A stretch of DNA of 25,753 bases, from assembly GCA_018302185.1 (NCBI GenBank), contig JAGVZX010000010.1, forward strand, positions 1-25,753, given 5' to 3'. The notes beneath the pieces were generated by a model. It did no database searches. It worked only from the letters and a program-made list of their open reading frames with translations, and was not told the origin of the DNA. Of this stretch, positions 8,279-15,773 are shown in pieces (within the stretch, counting starts at the first letter, position 1; each line of letters begins with the position of its first letter). This DNA is from Candidatus Woesearchaeota archaeon (GTDB taxonomy: Archaea; Nanobdellota; Nanobdellia; Woesearchaeales; UBA10200). The position numbers and the translations under genes are program-made.

Positions 8279-9082
8279 TCAAATGGTATTATTTTCCTGA
8301 GTTACTCTGATATTAGCTTCTAATTCATCACCAGCAATTTTGCATTTAAATTCACCTTTGCCAGTTGTAATTATATCAAAAATACTATTAACATCTTCAA
8401 AATTTCTTGCTGCAATTATCATGTTCAGGTGCGTTGGTTCATCTTTATTGGGAGCAAAAATAGCATTTGCGAGGGTCAATGTGCTATTTTTTCCTGATAT
8501 GACCTGAGCATTAACCCTCATGAAAGGAACATCAATAACTAGGTTATATTCTGCAATATCAGCATTCTTGCTGTTAACATCTACAATACAGCCTGCATCT
8601 TTTTCAAATATCTGTTTTATCGCATCAACCATCTGAAGCTGTGACTTCTTTTCCAGCGTCTCTTTTTTATCATCAAGAAGCTCTGCATGAACAAGGATTC
8701 GTTTGTTTTTGTAACTAATTAAATCTAAATCTTGTAACAGCAAGAGTGCGTTTAAGATTGCTGCATAATAATCATATTTGACTTTTATAATTGCAACATC
8801 GCCCTTTTCAAATACAAACTCTTTGCCGATATCTGCATCCGTAAATCTCCTCATTATTTTTTTCGGCATCAAATTGCCATGTTTATCTTTAAGCAGCAGG
8901 ACAGTATATGGCACTCTTGGATGAAGTGTAGAAGGAACTGTTATCTCACTAAAGCCTGCAATAGTGTATTTTGCATCAGCTAATATACTAATCTGTTTCT
9001 CAATCTTAGAATTGCAATTTATGCAGACATCTACTGGGTGGATCCATTTCAAGTTGCATTTAGTACATAGCCAGCGTATCAT
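8279..9082 (-). CDS. DUF35 zinc-ribbon/OB-fold protein with DUF362-like C-terminal domain
   Basis: Protein of 267 residues. Residues 1-95 match the DUF35 layout: zinc ribbon with C6, C9, C20 and C23, then an OB fold (YTIAGFSEITVPSTLHPRVPYTVLLL). DUF35 proteins form the scaffold that holds CoA between thiolase and a partner enzyme. Residues from about 95 onward are an addition to the usual 130-residue protein. GDVAIIKVKYDYYAAILNAL and LVIDVPFMRVN followed by LTLANAIF and THLNMIIAARN resemble the opening and the central strand of DUF362 proteins. DUF362 metal-binding features are not evident, so it may be a degenerate copy. The ATG overlaps the upstream stop codon by four bases (ATGA), which suggests translational coupling with the ATPase gene. 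Confidence 0.8.
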   Translation of the reverse strand: MIRWLCTKCNLKWIHPVDVCINCNSKIEKQISILADAKYTIAGFSEITVPSTLHPRVPYTVLLLKDKHGNLMPKKIMRRFTDADIGKEFVFEKGDVAIIKVKYDYYAAILNALLLLQDLDLISYKNKRILVHAELLDDKKETLEKKSQLQMVDAIKQIFEKDAGCIVDVNSKNADIAEYNLVIDVPFMRVNAQVISGKNSTLTLANAIFAPNKDEPTHLNMIIAARNFEDVNSIFDIITTGKGEFKCKIAGDELEANIRVTQENNTI

Positions 9083-9708
9083 GATTTTGCCTCAGTATTT
9101 GTAGGTGTATCTAAGATTTGAGGGAAATAAACCGGAGATAATGATGTTTGAAGAATTTTGGTCTTATCAGCATTCTGCGCATTTGCAGTTAAGCATAAGA
9201 TATATGCTTCATTGCCTTTTTTGCTGTAACTGTAGGTGCATGTCTGCTCTTTTTTCATAAGGCTAAATGCACCTCCGCCATTTTGAAAATACTTTTTGCC
9301 AGCGTTTTGTTTTCTAACTACTTCAGCAACATCAAAACCTTTACCCCTGTCTTTCACTACTATTAAAAATCCTTTTGGTGCAAAATAACATTCTAACTCT
9401 ATTGCCTTATATTCATCTTTTTCATTTCCCCACATCCAAGCATTTTCCACTAGGTACCAAAAAGGATTTTTAGTAAGAAATAGTCTTGATTCAAGAAATA
9501 ATGCAGCATCATATTTAGTGCCTATAAATTGCGCAAATCTCTCTGATCTAGGGACAATAGGTTGTTCTCCAATCTCATATTTAAAATGCCCATATTCATT
9601 AGCCCTCAAAGCAGATACATCTCCAAATCTTATTTCAGCAGCTTTATCTTTATCCCATTCCATCTCTTTTAATAAATCATCCAATGATTTTGATAGGTCG
9701 ATTGGCAT
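9079..9708 (-). CDS. GHKL (histidine-kinase-type) ATPase-fold protein, RsbW-like
   Basis: Protein of 209 residues with the ATP-binding motifs of the GHKL fold. The N box is ENAWMWGN (E88, N89, N95). G1 is DRGKGFD (D120, G122, G124) and the G2-like GGGAFSLM is at 144-151. There is no histidine phosphoacceptor domain, receiver or membrane segment, so it looks like a stand-alone ATPase/kinase module of the RsbW/anti-sigma type. Archaea have no bacterial sigma factors, so its target is unknown. It sits between the FabZ-like and DUF35 genes, one base after the former and overlapping the latter, which places it firmly in the operon. A regulatory role over the operon's enzymes is inference. Confidence 0.75.
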   Translation of the reverse strand: MPIDLSKSLDDLLKEMEWDKDKAAEIRFGDVSALRANEYGHFKYEIGEQPIVPRSERFAQFIGTKYDAALFLESRLFLTKNPFWYLVENAWMWGNEKDEYKAIELECYFAPKGFLIVVKDRGKGFDVAEVVRKQNAGKKYFQNGGGAFSLMKKEQTCTYSYSKKGNEAYILCLTANAQNADKTKILQTSLSPVYFPQILDTPTNTEAKS

Positions 9709-9709
9709 G

Positions 9710-10288
9710 TTATCTCTTAAGCCCCCTATTTCTAAACTCTTTCCTATTTACAATCCCAAAAACTAATTTCACTTGACCAATCTCTTCATCAGTAATCCTC
9801 TCACTTCCATCAACTATTTTTTTTGTCTCTTTGATTATCCTTCCGAACAAAGTTGCTCTTCTCTCATCTATCTCAACAAGATTGATCTCATATCGCAAAG
9901 TATTGCCAGGAAAGCTTGGCTTATTTAGCACAAGATCATTTGCCTTGTGCGCAAGTACCTCTAATTCGTTATGGCTCTGTATCTTGTGCGCAAGAACATA
10001 TTTTGGAAGATTCTGCTCGATATTATACCTTATCAATAATGTTGCTGCCTGCCCTAATCCTTCAATCATCATGCTCACAGGCATTATTGGAAAATCCGTG
10101 AAATGCCCATTAAAGAAGAAATCATCCTTGTTCAAATGCTTGACTGCAGTTAATTTATTTTTGTCCAGAAACAATATCTTCTCAATTAGCAAAAATGGCC
10201 TGTGATAGGGAATTATCTGCTCAATCTTGTCTGCATCCAAGCTTCCATCTTGGTTGCGCAAATTATCTATTGCTGGAATTAAGCTCAT
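9710..10288 (-). CDS. fabZ: 3-hydroxyacyl dehydratase, FabZ-like hotdog fold
   Basis: Protein of 192 residues that removes water from a 3-hydroxyacyl thioester to give the trans-2-enoyl product. It carries IIPYHRPFLLIEKI at 25-38 and the FabZ active site FFNGHFTDFPIMPVSMMIEG. The catalytic pair is H62 and E76. It is about 45 residues longer than bacterial FabZ, because of an N-terminal extension of about 20 and a basic C-terminal tail. The start was set at 10288: GGGGGG lies 4-5 bases upstream as Shine-Dalgarno, and the ATG at 10300 precedes and overlaps that site. A TATA-like attataaatt at 10321-10330 (minus strand) would start this operon. It is the first gene of the set FabZ, ATPase, DUF35, thiolase. 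Substrate could be CoA- or ACP-bound; no ACP gene is visible. Confidence 0.87.
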   Translation of the reverse strand: MSLIPAIDNLRNQDGSLDADKIEQIIPYHRPFLLIEKILFLDKNKLTAVKHLNKDDFFFNGHFTDFPIMPVSMMIEGLGQAATLLIRYNIEQNLPKYVLAHKIQSHNELEVLAHKANDLVLNKPSFPGNTLRYEINLVEIDERRATLFGRIIKETKKIVDGSERITDEEIGQVKLVFGIVNRKEFRNRGLKR

Positions 10289-10320
10289 TTTACCCCCCAT
10301 TACCTATTTTACAATTAATC

Positions 10321-10331
10321 AATTTATAATT
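10321..10331 (-). promoter_or_regulatory. TATA element of the FabZ-thiolase operon
   Basis: On the minus strand aattataaatt lies about 35-40 bases before the FabZ start at 10288. It would place transcription start near 10300 and leave a short leader with the GGGGGG Shine-Dalgarno. Confidence 0.45.
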
Positions 10332-10349
10332 CTCTCTAAATGCCTAAGA

Positions 10350-10361
10350 TTTATATATTTT
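10350..10361 (+). promoter_or_regulatory. TATA element of the alpha/beta hydrolase gene (leaderless)
   Basis: tttatatatttt is centred 25 bases before the ATG at 10380, the spacing of a leaderless archaeal transcript. This decides the start of the hydrolase, because the open frame continues upstream into the antisense of fabZ. Confidence 0.65.
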
Positions 10362-10379
10362 GATGTTTTTATCAGGCAA

Positions 10380-11342
10380 ATGAAAATAAAAAAGAGCGTG
10401 CTAAAATCAATAGTCTCAATTATCTTGTTAGCTGCTTTGCTTTATTATGGATACGATTATTTCCTCAGATACGAAGAATCAACTAACTATTTTCTGACTG
10501 AAGAGGGATTTGTAAATTACAAAATAAGAACCCCTAGCTTCACTCGCACAGTGACTTATCAAGATAGCTCATACACCAAAGAAATACTCACATTTGCAAG
10601 CAAAGGAACAAAAATCTATGCAGATCTCTATCTCTCAAGACATGCAACAAAAAATACACCTGTCAACGGCATCGTCTTTATGCCAGCTGCAGGAAAAACA
10701 AGGACAGATACTGCAGCAAGAGGTATATTCCTTGCAAAATCAGGTTATGTTGTACTGATTCCAGATGTTCGTGGCATAGGAGATACTGGCAAAAATGGAG
10801 GTTCAGCTAACAGATTGAACAGCATCCAGGATGACTATTATCTTTTCCTGCAGGGCAAAGAACCTGTTAATCATTTGACAATATATGACACATTGCTTGC
10901 AGCAAAAATCCTTGAGAAGATGCCTGAAGTCCGGGATGTGATATTTGCAGGAGAGAGCTTAGGCGGCAGAACTGCGATAATTGCAGGAGCTATTTATGAC
11001 AAGGAAAACTCAAAAGATGCGAAAGATCCACGCTTTAAAGGTGTCTTAGCAATTAGTACAGCAGGCTATGGCTTACAAAAAACTCCAGATTATGATGCGC
11101 AAAGATACTTGAATTCAATAGATCCAGATTTCTATGTTAGCAAAATTGCGCCTAGAAAAGCATATTTCATCCACGCAACTAAAGATGCTACAATTCCAAT
11201 AGCTGCAGGAAAAGACACATTCAACAAAGCAGCAGAGCCAAAGAAGCTTATTGTTCTTGCTAACAGCAGCTGCCATGGATATTGCAGTGAGATGGATGAT
11301 GAGTTGGCTGAGGCATTGAAAGAGCTGTTTGAAAATGAATAA
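10380..11342 (+). CDS. Membrane-anchored alpha/beta hydrolase
   Basis: Protein of 320 residues from the leaderless ATG at 10380. Residues 8-28 form one membrane segment (SIVSIILLAALLYYGYDYF) after a short basic N-terminus, so the catalytic domain is probably on the outer face. The hydrolase core is clear. The nucleophile elbow is GESLGG with S193. The acid is D269 in HATKDATIP, and the base is H299 in SSCHGYC. The strand GIVFMPAAGKTRTD forms the oxyanion side. The fold is of the dienelactone hydrolase/peptidase type (VVLIPDVRGIGDTG). Substrate is unknown: ester, peptide or lipid hydrolysis are all possible. It is divergent from the FabZ-thiolase operon, with which it shares a promoter region. 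Confidence 0.85.
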   Translation: MKIKKSVLKSIVSIILLAALLYYGYDYFLRYEESTNYFLTEEGFVNYKIRTPSFTRTVTYQDSSYTKEILTFASKGTKIYADLYLSRHATKNTPVNGIVFMPAAGKTRTDTAARGIFLAKSGYVVLIPDVRGIGDTGKNGGSANRLNSIQDDYYLFLQGKEPVNHLTIYDTLLAAKILEKMPEVRDVIFAGESLGGRTAIIAGAIYDKENSKDAKDPRFKGVLAISTAGYGLQKTPDYDAQRYLNSIDPDFYVSKIAPRKAYFIHATKDATIPIAAGKDTFNKAAEPKKLIVLANSSCHGYCSEMDDELAEALKELFENE

Positions 11343-11367
11343 TCTGATTAAAAGCCTAATTTCTAGA

Positions 11368-11396
11368 TTCAGGGAACATTCCCTAATTTCAGGGAA
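11368..11396. promoter_or_regulatory. Candidate operator: palindrome AGGGAA-CA-TTCCCT plus direct repeat
   Basis: A perfect 6-2-6 palindrome is at 11371-11384. The nonamer TTCAGGGAA occurs at 11368-11376 and again at 11388-11396, exactly 20 bases apart (two helical turns). It lies 25-50 bases upstream of the thioredoxin-like gene's TATA box, so three half-sites are stacked where a regulator would bind. The two-base loop is too tight for an RNA hairpin, so a DNA operator is the better reading. Confidence 0.5.
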
Positions 11397-11416
11397 TTTG
11401 GTTAAGGAATAAAAAA

Positions 11417-11428
11417 CATTTAAATACT
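11417..11428 (+). promoter_or_regulatory. TATA element of the thioredoxin-like gene
   Basis: catttaaatact is an archaeal TATA-type sequence. Transcription would begin near 11448, giving a leader of about 24 bases with AAAGGTG seven bases before the ATG at 11472. Confidence 0.5.
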
Positions 11429-11471
11429 AAATAATATACTTCCTCTCTAATACAAAAAAAGGTGTTATAAG

Positions 11472-11765
11472 ATGGCAAAGAAACTGAATAAAAATTCTGA
11501 AGAGCCTTACCTATTTGACTTTTATGGCGAAGAATGTCCTCCATGCAGGCATATGCATCCATTAGTTGACCAATTGGAGAAAGAGCACAAAGTTAAGGTT
11601 GCAAGATTAGAAGTCTGGCATAATGAGCAGAATCTTGAGCTATTGCAGTCTGTTGATAAAGGCATGTGCGGCGGTGTTCCATTTTTTTTCAACAAGAAAA
11701 CAAGCAAATGGATTTGCGGAGCAACAAGCTATGAAAGTTTAGTTGCCTGGGCAAAAGGAGAGTAG
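11472..11765 (+). CDS. Thioredoxin-like protein with CPPC active site
   Basis: Protein of 97 residues with a single thioredoxin fold. FDFYGEECPPCRHM carries the redox pair C22 and C25, and GVPFFF carries the cis-Pro (P70). Two further Cys occur, C66 just before the cis-Pro loop and one near the C-terminus. CPPC (in place of CGPC) is found in some archaeal redox proteins, and changes the redox potential. There is no signal peptide, so it is cytoplasmic. It probably reduces or exchanges disulfides; the partner is unknown and no thioredoxin reductase is in the window. Upstream lies the palindromic candidate operator, which suggests regulated expression. Confidence 0.88.
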   Translation: MAKKLNKNSEEPYLFDFYGEECPPCRHMHPLVDQLEKEHKVKVARLEVWHNEQNLELLQSVDKGMCGGVPFFFNKKTSKWICGATSYESLVAWAKGE

Positions 11766-11817
11766 GGAAAATAATTTAATGGTCGATGCTTTTACGAGTA
11801 TGTAGGTGAATCATTTT

Positions 11818-12912
11818 ATGTTACATGAACAATTCAATCCATTAAGAGAACAGCAGTTGCAGGTCATGGATAAAGATGGCAGAATAATAAGGAAAGATCT
11901 GATGCCAAAATTATCAAACGATGACCTGAAAAAGATCTATTATTACATGGTACTAGGCAGGGCAGCTGACCAGAAAGCTATGAATCTTCAGCGCCAGGGC
12001 AGGATTGGCACATTTGCTCCAGTCTATGGCCAGGAAGGACAAGTGGCAAGCGCATATGCTCTGCAGCAGGGAGATTGGGTAGTGCCTGCATTCAGGGAGC
12101 ATGCATTGGCATTAGTCCGTGGAATGCCATTAAAAAATTTCTATCTCTATTATATGGGACATGAAACTGGCAGTGTAGTGCCAAAAGATGCAAGAATCTT
12201 GCCTGTCTCTGTTCCTGTAGGCAGCCATCCTTTGCATGCAGTCGGCATTGCTTGGGCATCAAAAATCAGAAAAGAGAAAAATGTTGCGATAACCTATTTT
12301 GGCGACGGAGCAACAAGCGAAGGTGAGTTTCATGAAGCAATGAATTTTGCAGGAGTGCTAAAAGTGCCAGTCATTTTCTACTGCCAAAACAACCAATGGG
12401 CAATCTCTGTTCCTAGAAAGATACAGACAGCATCAAGGACAATTGCGCAGAAGGCAGTTGCATATGGTTTACCAGGAATCCAGATAGACGGCAATGATAT
12501 ATTTGCAGTGTATGCAGAAACAAAAGAAGCAGCTGATCGAGCAAGACGAGGAGAAGGGTCTTATTTCATCGAAGCTGTCACTTATCGTTTTGGACCGCAC
12601 ACTACGGCAGATGATCCTACCAAATACAGAGATGAAAAGGAAGTTGAATTTTGGAAACAGCGCTGCCCTGTCATGAGATTAAAAAAGTACATGGAAAATA
12701 TTGGGATCTGGGATGACAATCAAGAAAAGAAACTGCTTGCTGCTGTTGATAAAGAAGTTGAAAAGGCAGTTGATGATGCAGAGAAAACACCTATTGCAAC
12801 AGTTGATGAGATATTTGATAATACATTTGCACAGCTCACACCACAATTAGTTGAGCAGAAGGCATACTTAAAGAAAGTGCAGGATGAGAAAAAAGCTAGG
12901 ATAAAGAAATAA
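11818..12912 (+). CDS. pdhA: Pyruvate/2-oxoacid dehydrogenase E1 component, alpha subunit
   Basis: Protein of 364 residues, a thiamine diphosphate enzyme subunit. It has the classic TPP motif GDGATSEG (GDG at 162-164) ending in QNNQWAIS (N191, N192) about 28 residues later. The phosphorylation-loop/active-site part reads ASRTIAQKA and YRFGPHTTADDP. With the beta subunit it decarboxylates pyruvate, or a branched 2-oxoacid, and passes the acyl group to lipoyl-E2. I chose the ATG at 11818, because AGGTGA (11804-11809) lies eight bases upstream. The GTG at 11806 is inside that Shine-Dalgarno. The beta subunit follows after 56 bases. No E2, E3 or lipoylation gene is in the window. Confidence 0.92.
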   Translation: MLHEQFNPLREQQLQVMDKDGRIIRKDLMPKLSNDDLKKIYYYMVLGRAADQKAMNLQRQGRIGTFAPVYGQEGQVASAYALQQGDWVVPAFREHALALVRGMPLKNFYLYYMGHETGSVVPKDARILPVSVPVGSHPLHAVGIAWASKIRKEKNVAITYFGDGATSEGEFHEAMNFAGVLKVPVIFYCQNNQWAISVPRKIQTASRTIAQKAVAYGLPGIQIDGNDIFAVYAETKEAADRARRGEGSYFIEAVTYRFGPHTTADDPTKYRDEKEVEFWKQRCPVMRLKKYMENIGIWDDNQEKKLLAAVDKEVEKAVDDAEKTPIATVDEIFDNTFAQLTPQLVEQKAYLKKVQDEKKARIKK

Positions 12913-12968
12913 TATCTTCCCCTTACAAATTAATCTTAATAAATCCTAAAAAACAATAACAATTTACC

Positions 12969-14033
12969 ATGAAAATAACAATGCTCGAGGCGATAAACAA
13001 AGCATTATTCTATGAGATGTCTAGAGACAGCTCTGTTGTTGTATTGGGAGAAGATGTTGGTAAGGAAGGCGGAGTATTTAGAGCGACTGAAGGTTTGCAG
13101 CAGAAATATGGTGCAGAAAGAGTTGTTGACACTCCGCTTGCAGAAGCAGGCATAGTAGGCAGCGCAATCGGCATGGCAATAAATGGATTAAAGCCTGTCT
13201 GCGAAATCCAGTTCTTTGGTTTCATCTATCCTGCAATCAACCAGATAATAAACCATGCATCAAGGATGAGAACAAGAAGCCGTGGCCTATACACTTGCCC
13301 ATTAGTCATAAGGACTCCGTATGGCATCGGCATAAAAGCATTAGAGCACCACAGCGAAAGCACAGAATCCTATTTCATCCATACTCCTGGATTAAAAGTT
13401 GTGATTCCTTCAACTGCAGCAGATGCATATGGATTATTGCTTTCTGCAATCAGGGATCCAGATCCAGTCTTATTTTTAGAGCCAACAAAACTTTATCGCG
13501 CATTTAAAGAGGAAGTGCCGATAGATGAGGGAGATAAAAAGACGTTGGATAAAAAAGAAGCTGATAAAAGTAATAAGGATAAAAGTCAAAATGTAAATAA
13601 AAGCGGTAAAGCAGGCGAATACACTGTGTCGATAGGCAAAGCAAGAATAGTGCAAGAAGGCATGGACTGCACACTAATAAGTTGGGGCGCAATGGTAAAG
13701 GAATGCGAAAAAGCTGCTGAGCTGCTTGCTAAAGAAGAGATTTTCCCAGAGATAATTGACCTTAGGACTGTTTCGCCGATGGATAAAGAGGCAATTTTAG
13801 CATCTGTCAAAAAGACAGGCAGAGCTGTAATTGTGCAGGAAGCCCCTAGAACTTTGGGTTTGAGCTCAGAAATTTCCTCAATCATAACTGAGAATTCAAT
13901 GGCAGACTTGCAGGCTCCTGTCATCAGGGTAACAAGCTTTGACATCATTCCTCCACTTCCCAAGGCAGAGCATTATTATGCACCTGATCCTTATAGGATT
14001 TATAGGGGAGTTAAGAAAGTTTTAGAATATTAA
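12969..14033 (+). CDS. pdhB: Pyruvate/2-oxoacid dehydrogenase E1 component, beta subunit, with charged insert
   Basis: Protein of 354 residues, about 30 longer than usual. It contains LGEDVGKEGGVFRAT and the TPP-activating Glu E59 in TPLAEAGIVG, then the C-terminal transketolase domain (TLISWGAMVKE, EIIDLRTVSPMD, VIVQEAPRTLG). The insert at about 187-215 is made of Asp, Lys, Ser and Asn and links the two domains at a loop before EYTVSIGKARIV. The spacer from the alpha subunit holds a possible TATA-like ttaataaa about 25 bases before the ATG, so it may also be transcribed separately as a leaderless message. Branched-chain oxoacid dehydrogenase cannot be excluded as the true activity. Confidence 0.92.
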   Translation: MKITMLEAINKALFYEMSRDSSVVVLGEDVGKEGGVFRATEGLQQKYGAERVVDTPLAEAGIVGSAIGMAINGLKPVCEIQFFGFIYPAINQIINHASRMRTRSRGLYTCPLVIRTPYGIGIKALEHHSESTESYFIHTPGLKVVIPSTAADAYGLLLSAIRDPDPVLFLEPTKLYRAFKEEVPIDEGDKKTLDKKEADKSNKDKSQNVNKSGKAGEYTVSIGKARIVQEGMDCTLISWGAMVKECEKAAELLAKEEIFPEIIDLRTVSPMDKEAILASVKKTGRAVIVQEAPRTLGLSSEISSIITENSMADLQAPVIRVTSFDIIPPLPKAEHYYAPDPYRIYRGVKKVLEY

Positions 14034-14098
14034 TCTGTATTAAATTCAAACTAGTTATGGGAATAAGAAATAATTAATTTATTCCGTCTCTTTTAATT

Positions 14099-14800
14099 TT
14101 ACAATATATACTTCAATATTTCTCTCAGATCCTTCTTCTCAACAACAACATCTGCTATCTGCGCCAGCCTTTCAGATTTGCAGTTAAATGCTATGCTCAA
14201 TCCAGCAATCTCTGCAACATGGATATCATTGTCATGGTCTCCTATAAAGACGCATTCGCTCAATAGAATATTTTCTCTCGCAGCAATTTCTTTTAATGCA
14301 TCTGCCTTGTTCTCAAAATCAAAAGTTGTTGATCTTATGCCTGCAAGATTCTCTCCATCTTTGCCGTCAAAGATAAGATGGTTGATATAGACATCATCGA
14401 AATAGTCTTTGTAATTTGGGAGAACTTTCTCTAAAGCAATGTTTAAGCTGCCAGATATGATTGCAAGCTTTAAGCAATTGCCTTCTTCTTTTGCTTTCTC
14501 TTTTAATCTCTTCAGCTCATTCAATGTCTCAAGCGCGCCTGGCATCAGCCTTAATCCATCAGTTGCTTGGATCATCTTTGTTCTTGTTGCGCCAACTTCT
14601 CTCCACAATTCTAAGTCATGCTCTGCCCATTGCCTGTAGGTTATTTTTTTGTTGACAAAATCTTCTGCATACTGTTTTCTTTTCTTTTTGTCGCTTCCAA
14701 GGGCATCGTGCAAAGTCTGCCAGATAAAAATAGTCTCATCTATTATCGTGCCGTCTAAGTCAAAGCAGATGAGCTTGTATTTCATATCGTTTTTCATCAT
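14099..14800 (-). CDS. HAD-superfamily phosphatase, phosphoserine-phosphatase-like
   Basis: Protein of 233 residues. Motif I is CFDLDGT (D14 nucleophile, D16 general acid). Motif II is IISGSLN, with a Ser and then Gly-Ser as in phosphoserine phosphatase. Motif III/IV is FIGDHDNDIHVAEIAGLSIAF (GDxxND). The helical cap between motifs I and II is consistent with the PSP-like subgroup. It hydrolyses a small phosphomonoester; whether L-phosphoserine is the substrate is inference. The first of three in-frame ATG codons is used: a TATA-like tttttatatta lies about 25 bases upstream, suggesting a leaderless message. It is convergent with the E1 beta gene and divergent from the gene at 14924. Confidence 0.85.
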   Translation of the reverse strand: MMKNDMKYKLICFDLDGTIIDETIFIWQTLHDALGSDKKKRKQYAEDFVNKKITYRQWAEHDLELWREVGATRTKMIQATDGLRLMPGALETLNELKRLKEKAKEEGNCLKLAIISGSLNIALEKVLPNYKDYFDDVYINHLIFDGKDGENLAGIRSTTFDFENKADALKEIAARENILLSECVFIGDHDNDIHVAEIAGLSIAFNCKSERLAQIADVVVEKKDLREILKYIL

Positions 14801-14923
14801 GTTAACAAATAAAATCCATGTAATATAAAAATTAAACTAAACCTTTAAATATAATTGACTTAATCTTATATAAGTTATGGTTCATATGCTTGGATCATAT
14901 TACTAAAAACAAAAGGTGATCAT

Positions 14924-15409
14924 ATGCCGATCGTAGGATGCAATTACAGGAAGATAACATTGGAAAGAAAAGATAATGTTTCTGGAAATATAAATATCAA
15001 GAACAACATTGCAATCAAGGATGTTGAAGAGAAGGAATTTGCTCTTGGAAAAGCCAAGCAGCAAGGGCTAAAATTCAATTTTGAGTTTACCACTGAGTAT
15101 GAGCCAAATATCGGCACTATAAACATTCTTGGCGAAGTCTTATTCTTAGATGAGCCTAAAAAGGTCAAGGAATTAGCAGCTTCATGGAAAAAGAACAAGA
15201 AATTAGAGCCAGAAGTAATGCAGCAAGTCCTTAATACTGCATTGAACAAATGCAATGTAAAAGCGCTTATACTGTCTGAAGACATCAATCTTCCACCTCC
15301 AATACCTTTGCCAAGAGTCAATATAGAGAAGAAAGGCGATAAAACTGATAAATCAGATAAGCAAGATAAGTCCCAGGCAAATTCTGCTGCGCAGAGCTAT
15401 ATCGGATAG
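14924..15409 (+). CDS. Conserved archaeal protein, possible SecB-like fold
   Basis: Protein of 161 residues. It begins PIVGCNYRKITLERKD and runs through alternating strands (KFNFEFTTEYEPNIGTINILGEVLF), then a helix with LNTALNKCNVKALIL and LPPPIPLPRVNIE. The strand pattern and the closing PPPIPLP segment are like SecB-type chaperone folds, which have an archaeal relative. I rate this only as possible. The last 25 residues are a Lys/Asp/Ser-rich tail (KTDKSDKQDKSQANS), matching the low-complexity inserts seen in other genes here. AGGTGAT at 14914-14920 sits just before the ATG. A TATA-like ttatataag lies near 14866. Confidence 0.7.
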   Translation: MPIVGCNYRKITLERKDNVSGNINIKNNIAIKDVEEKEFALGKAKQQGLKFNFEFTTEYEPNIGTINILGEVLFLDEPKKVKELAASWKKNKKLEPEVMQQVLNTALNKCNVKALILSEDINLPPPIPLPRVNIEKKGDKTDKSDKQDKSQANSAAQSYIG

Positions 15410-15548
15410 ATATTTGCATATTTTTGCTATTTTTTCTTTAAATCCAAACTGTAAGATTAATGCTATTTGAGAATTTATCTAAAATTATAATCTTGTTAAG
15501 AATAAACCTACTCTCTGAAGAAAATAACCTGAAGACAGAATAAAACAC
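15410..15548. other. Gene-poor spacer with T-rich terminator region
   Basis: Part of the 364-base gap between the SecB-like candidate and the serine hydrolase. Just after the stop codon at 15409 the plus strand has TTTTT and TTTTTT (about 15420-15436), a likely terminator. Apart from the small zinc-finger gene at 15549-15689, I saw no tRNA-like cloverleaf, repeat or further reading frame in the gap. Confidence 0.5.
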
Positions 15549-15689
15549 TTAATGCTTTAACAGCTTCCTTAGCTTCATCTTCTTCTCTTTGGCTCTTATC
15601 ACTGCGAGCTTTCGTCTGCAGTCAACGCACCACTTTCTCATCGGAGATAAGCTTGGTACATCTATTTGGCACATTTGGCATGTTTTCAT
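15549..15689 (-). CDS. 46-residue zinc-finger microprotein
   Basis: A short reading frame of 46 codons plus stop. It begins MKTCQMCQIDVPSLSP, followed by WCVDCRRKL, so the Cys pairs are C4/C7 and C21/C24 (CxxC-13-CxxC), a treble-clef or rubredoxin-like zinc-binding pattern. The C-terminal half is strongly basic (RAKEKKMKLRKLLKH) and predicted helical, which suits RNA, DNA or ribosome binding. No membrane segment or signal is present. Small archaeal zinc ribbons of this type often act in translation or transcription, but the particular role here is unknown. No strong Shine-Dalgarno was identified. The conserved-looking Cys spacing is the main support. Confidence 0.7.
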   Translation of the reverse strand: MKTCQMCQIDVPSLSPMRKWCVDCRRKLAVIRAKEKKMKLRKLLKH

Positions 15690-15773
15690 ACGACAAAGTA
15701 ATGCCTAGCTCTTTTTAAAGGTTGTGTTTTTATTAGTACTTAAAAGTAGTTAAGTTAATTAAGAAACTGTAAT

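Noticed and set aside
7031..9082. Thiolase/DUF35 as part of a mevalonate gene cluster
   Set aside because: HMG-CoA synthase, the third member of that cluster, is missing here, so the assignment was left open.
10227..10379. Upstream extension of the hydrolase frame
   Set aside because: It is antisense to the start of fabZ, and the TATA element at 10350 points to a leaderless start at 10380.
11371..11384. AGGGAACATTCCCT as a transcription terminator hairpin
   Set aside because: A two-base loop cannot form a stable RNA hairpin, and no T run follows.
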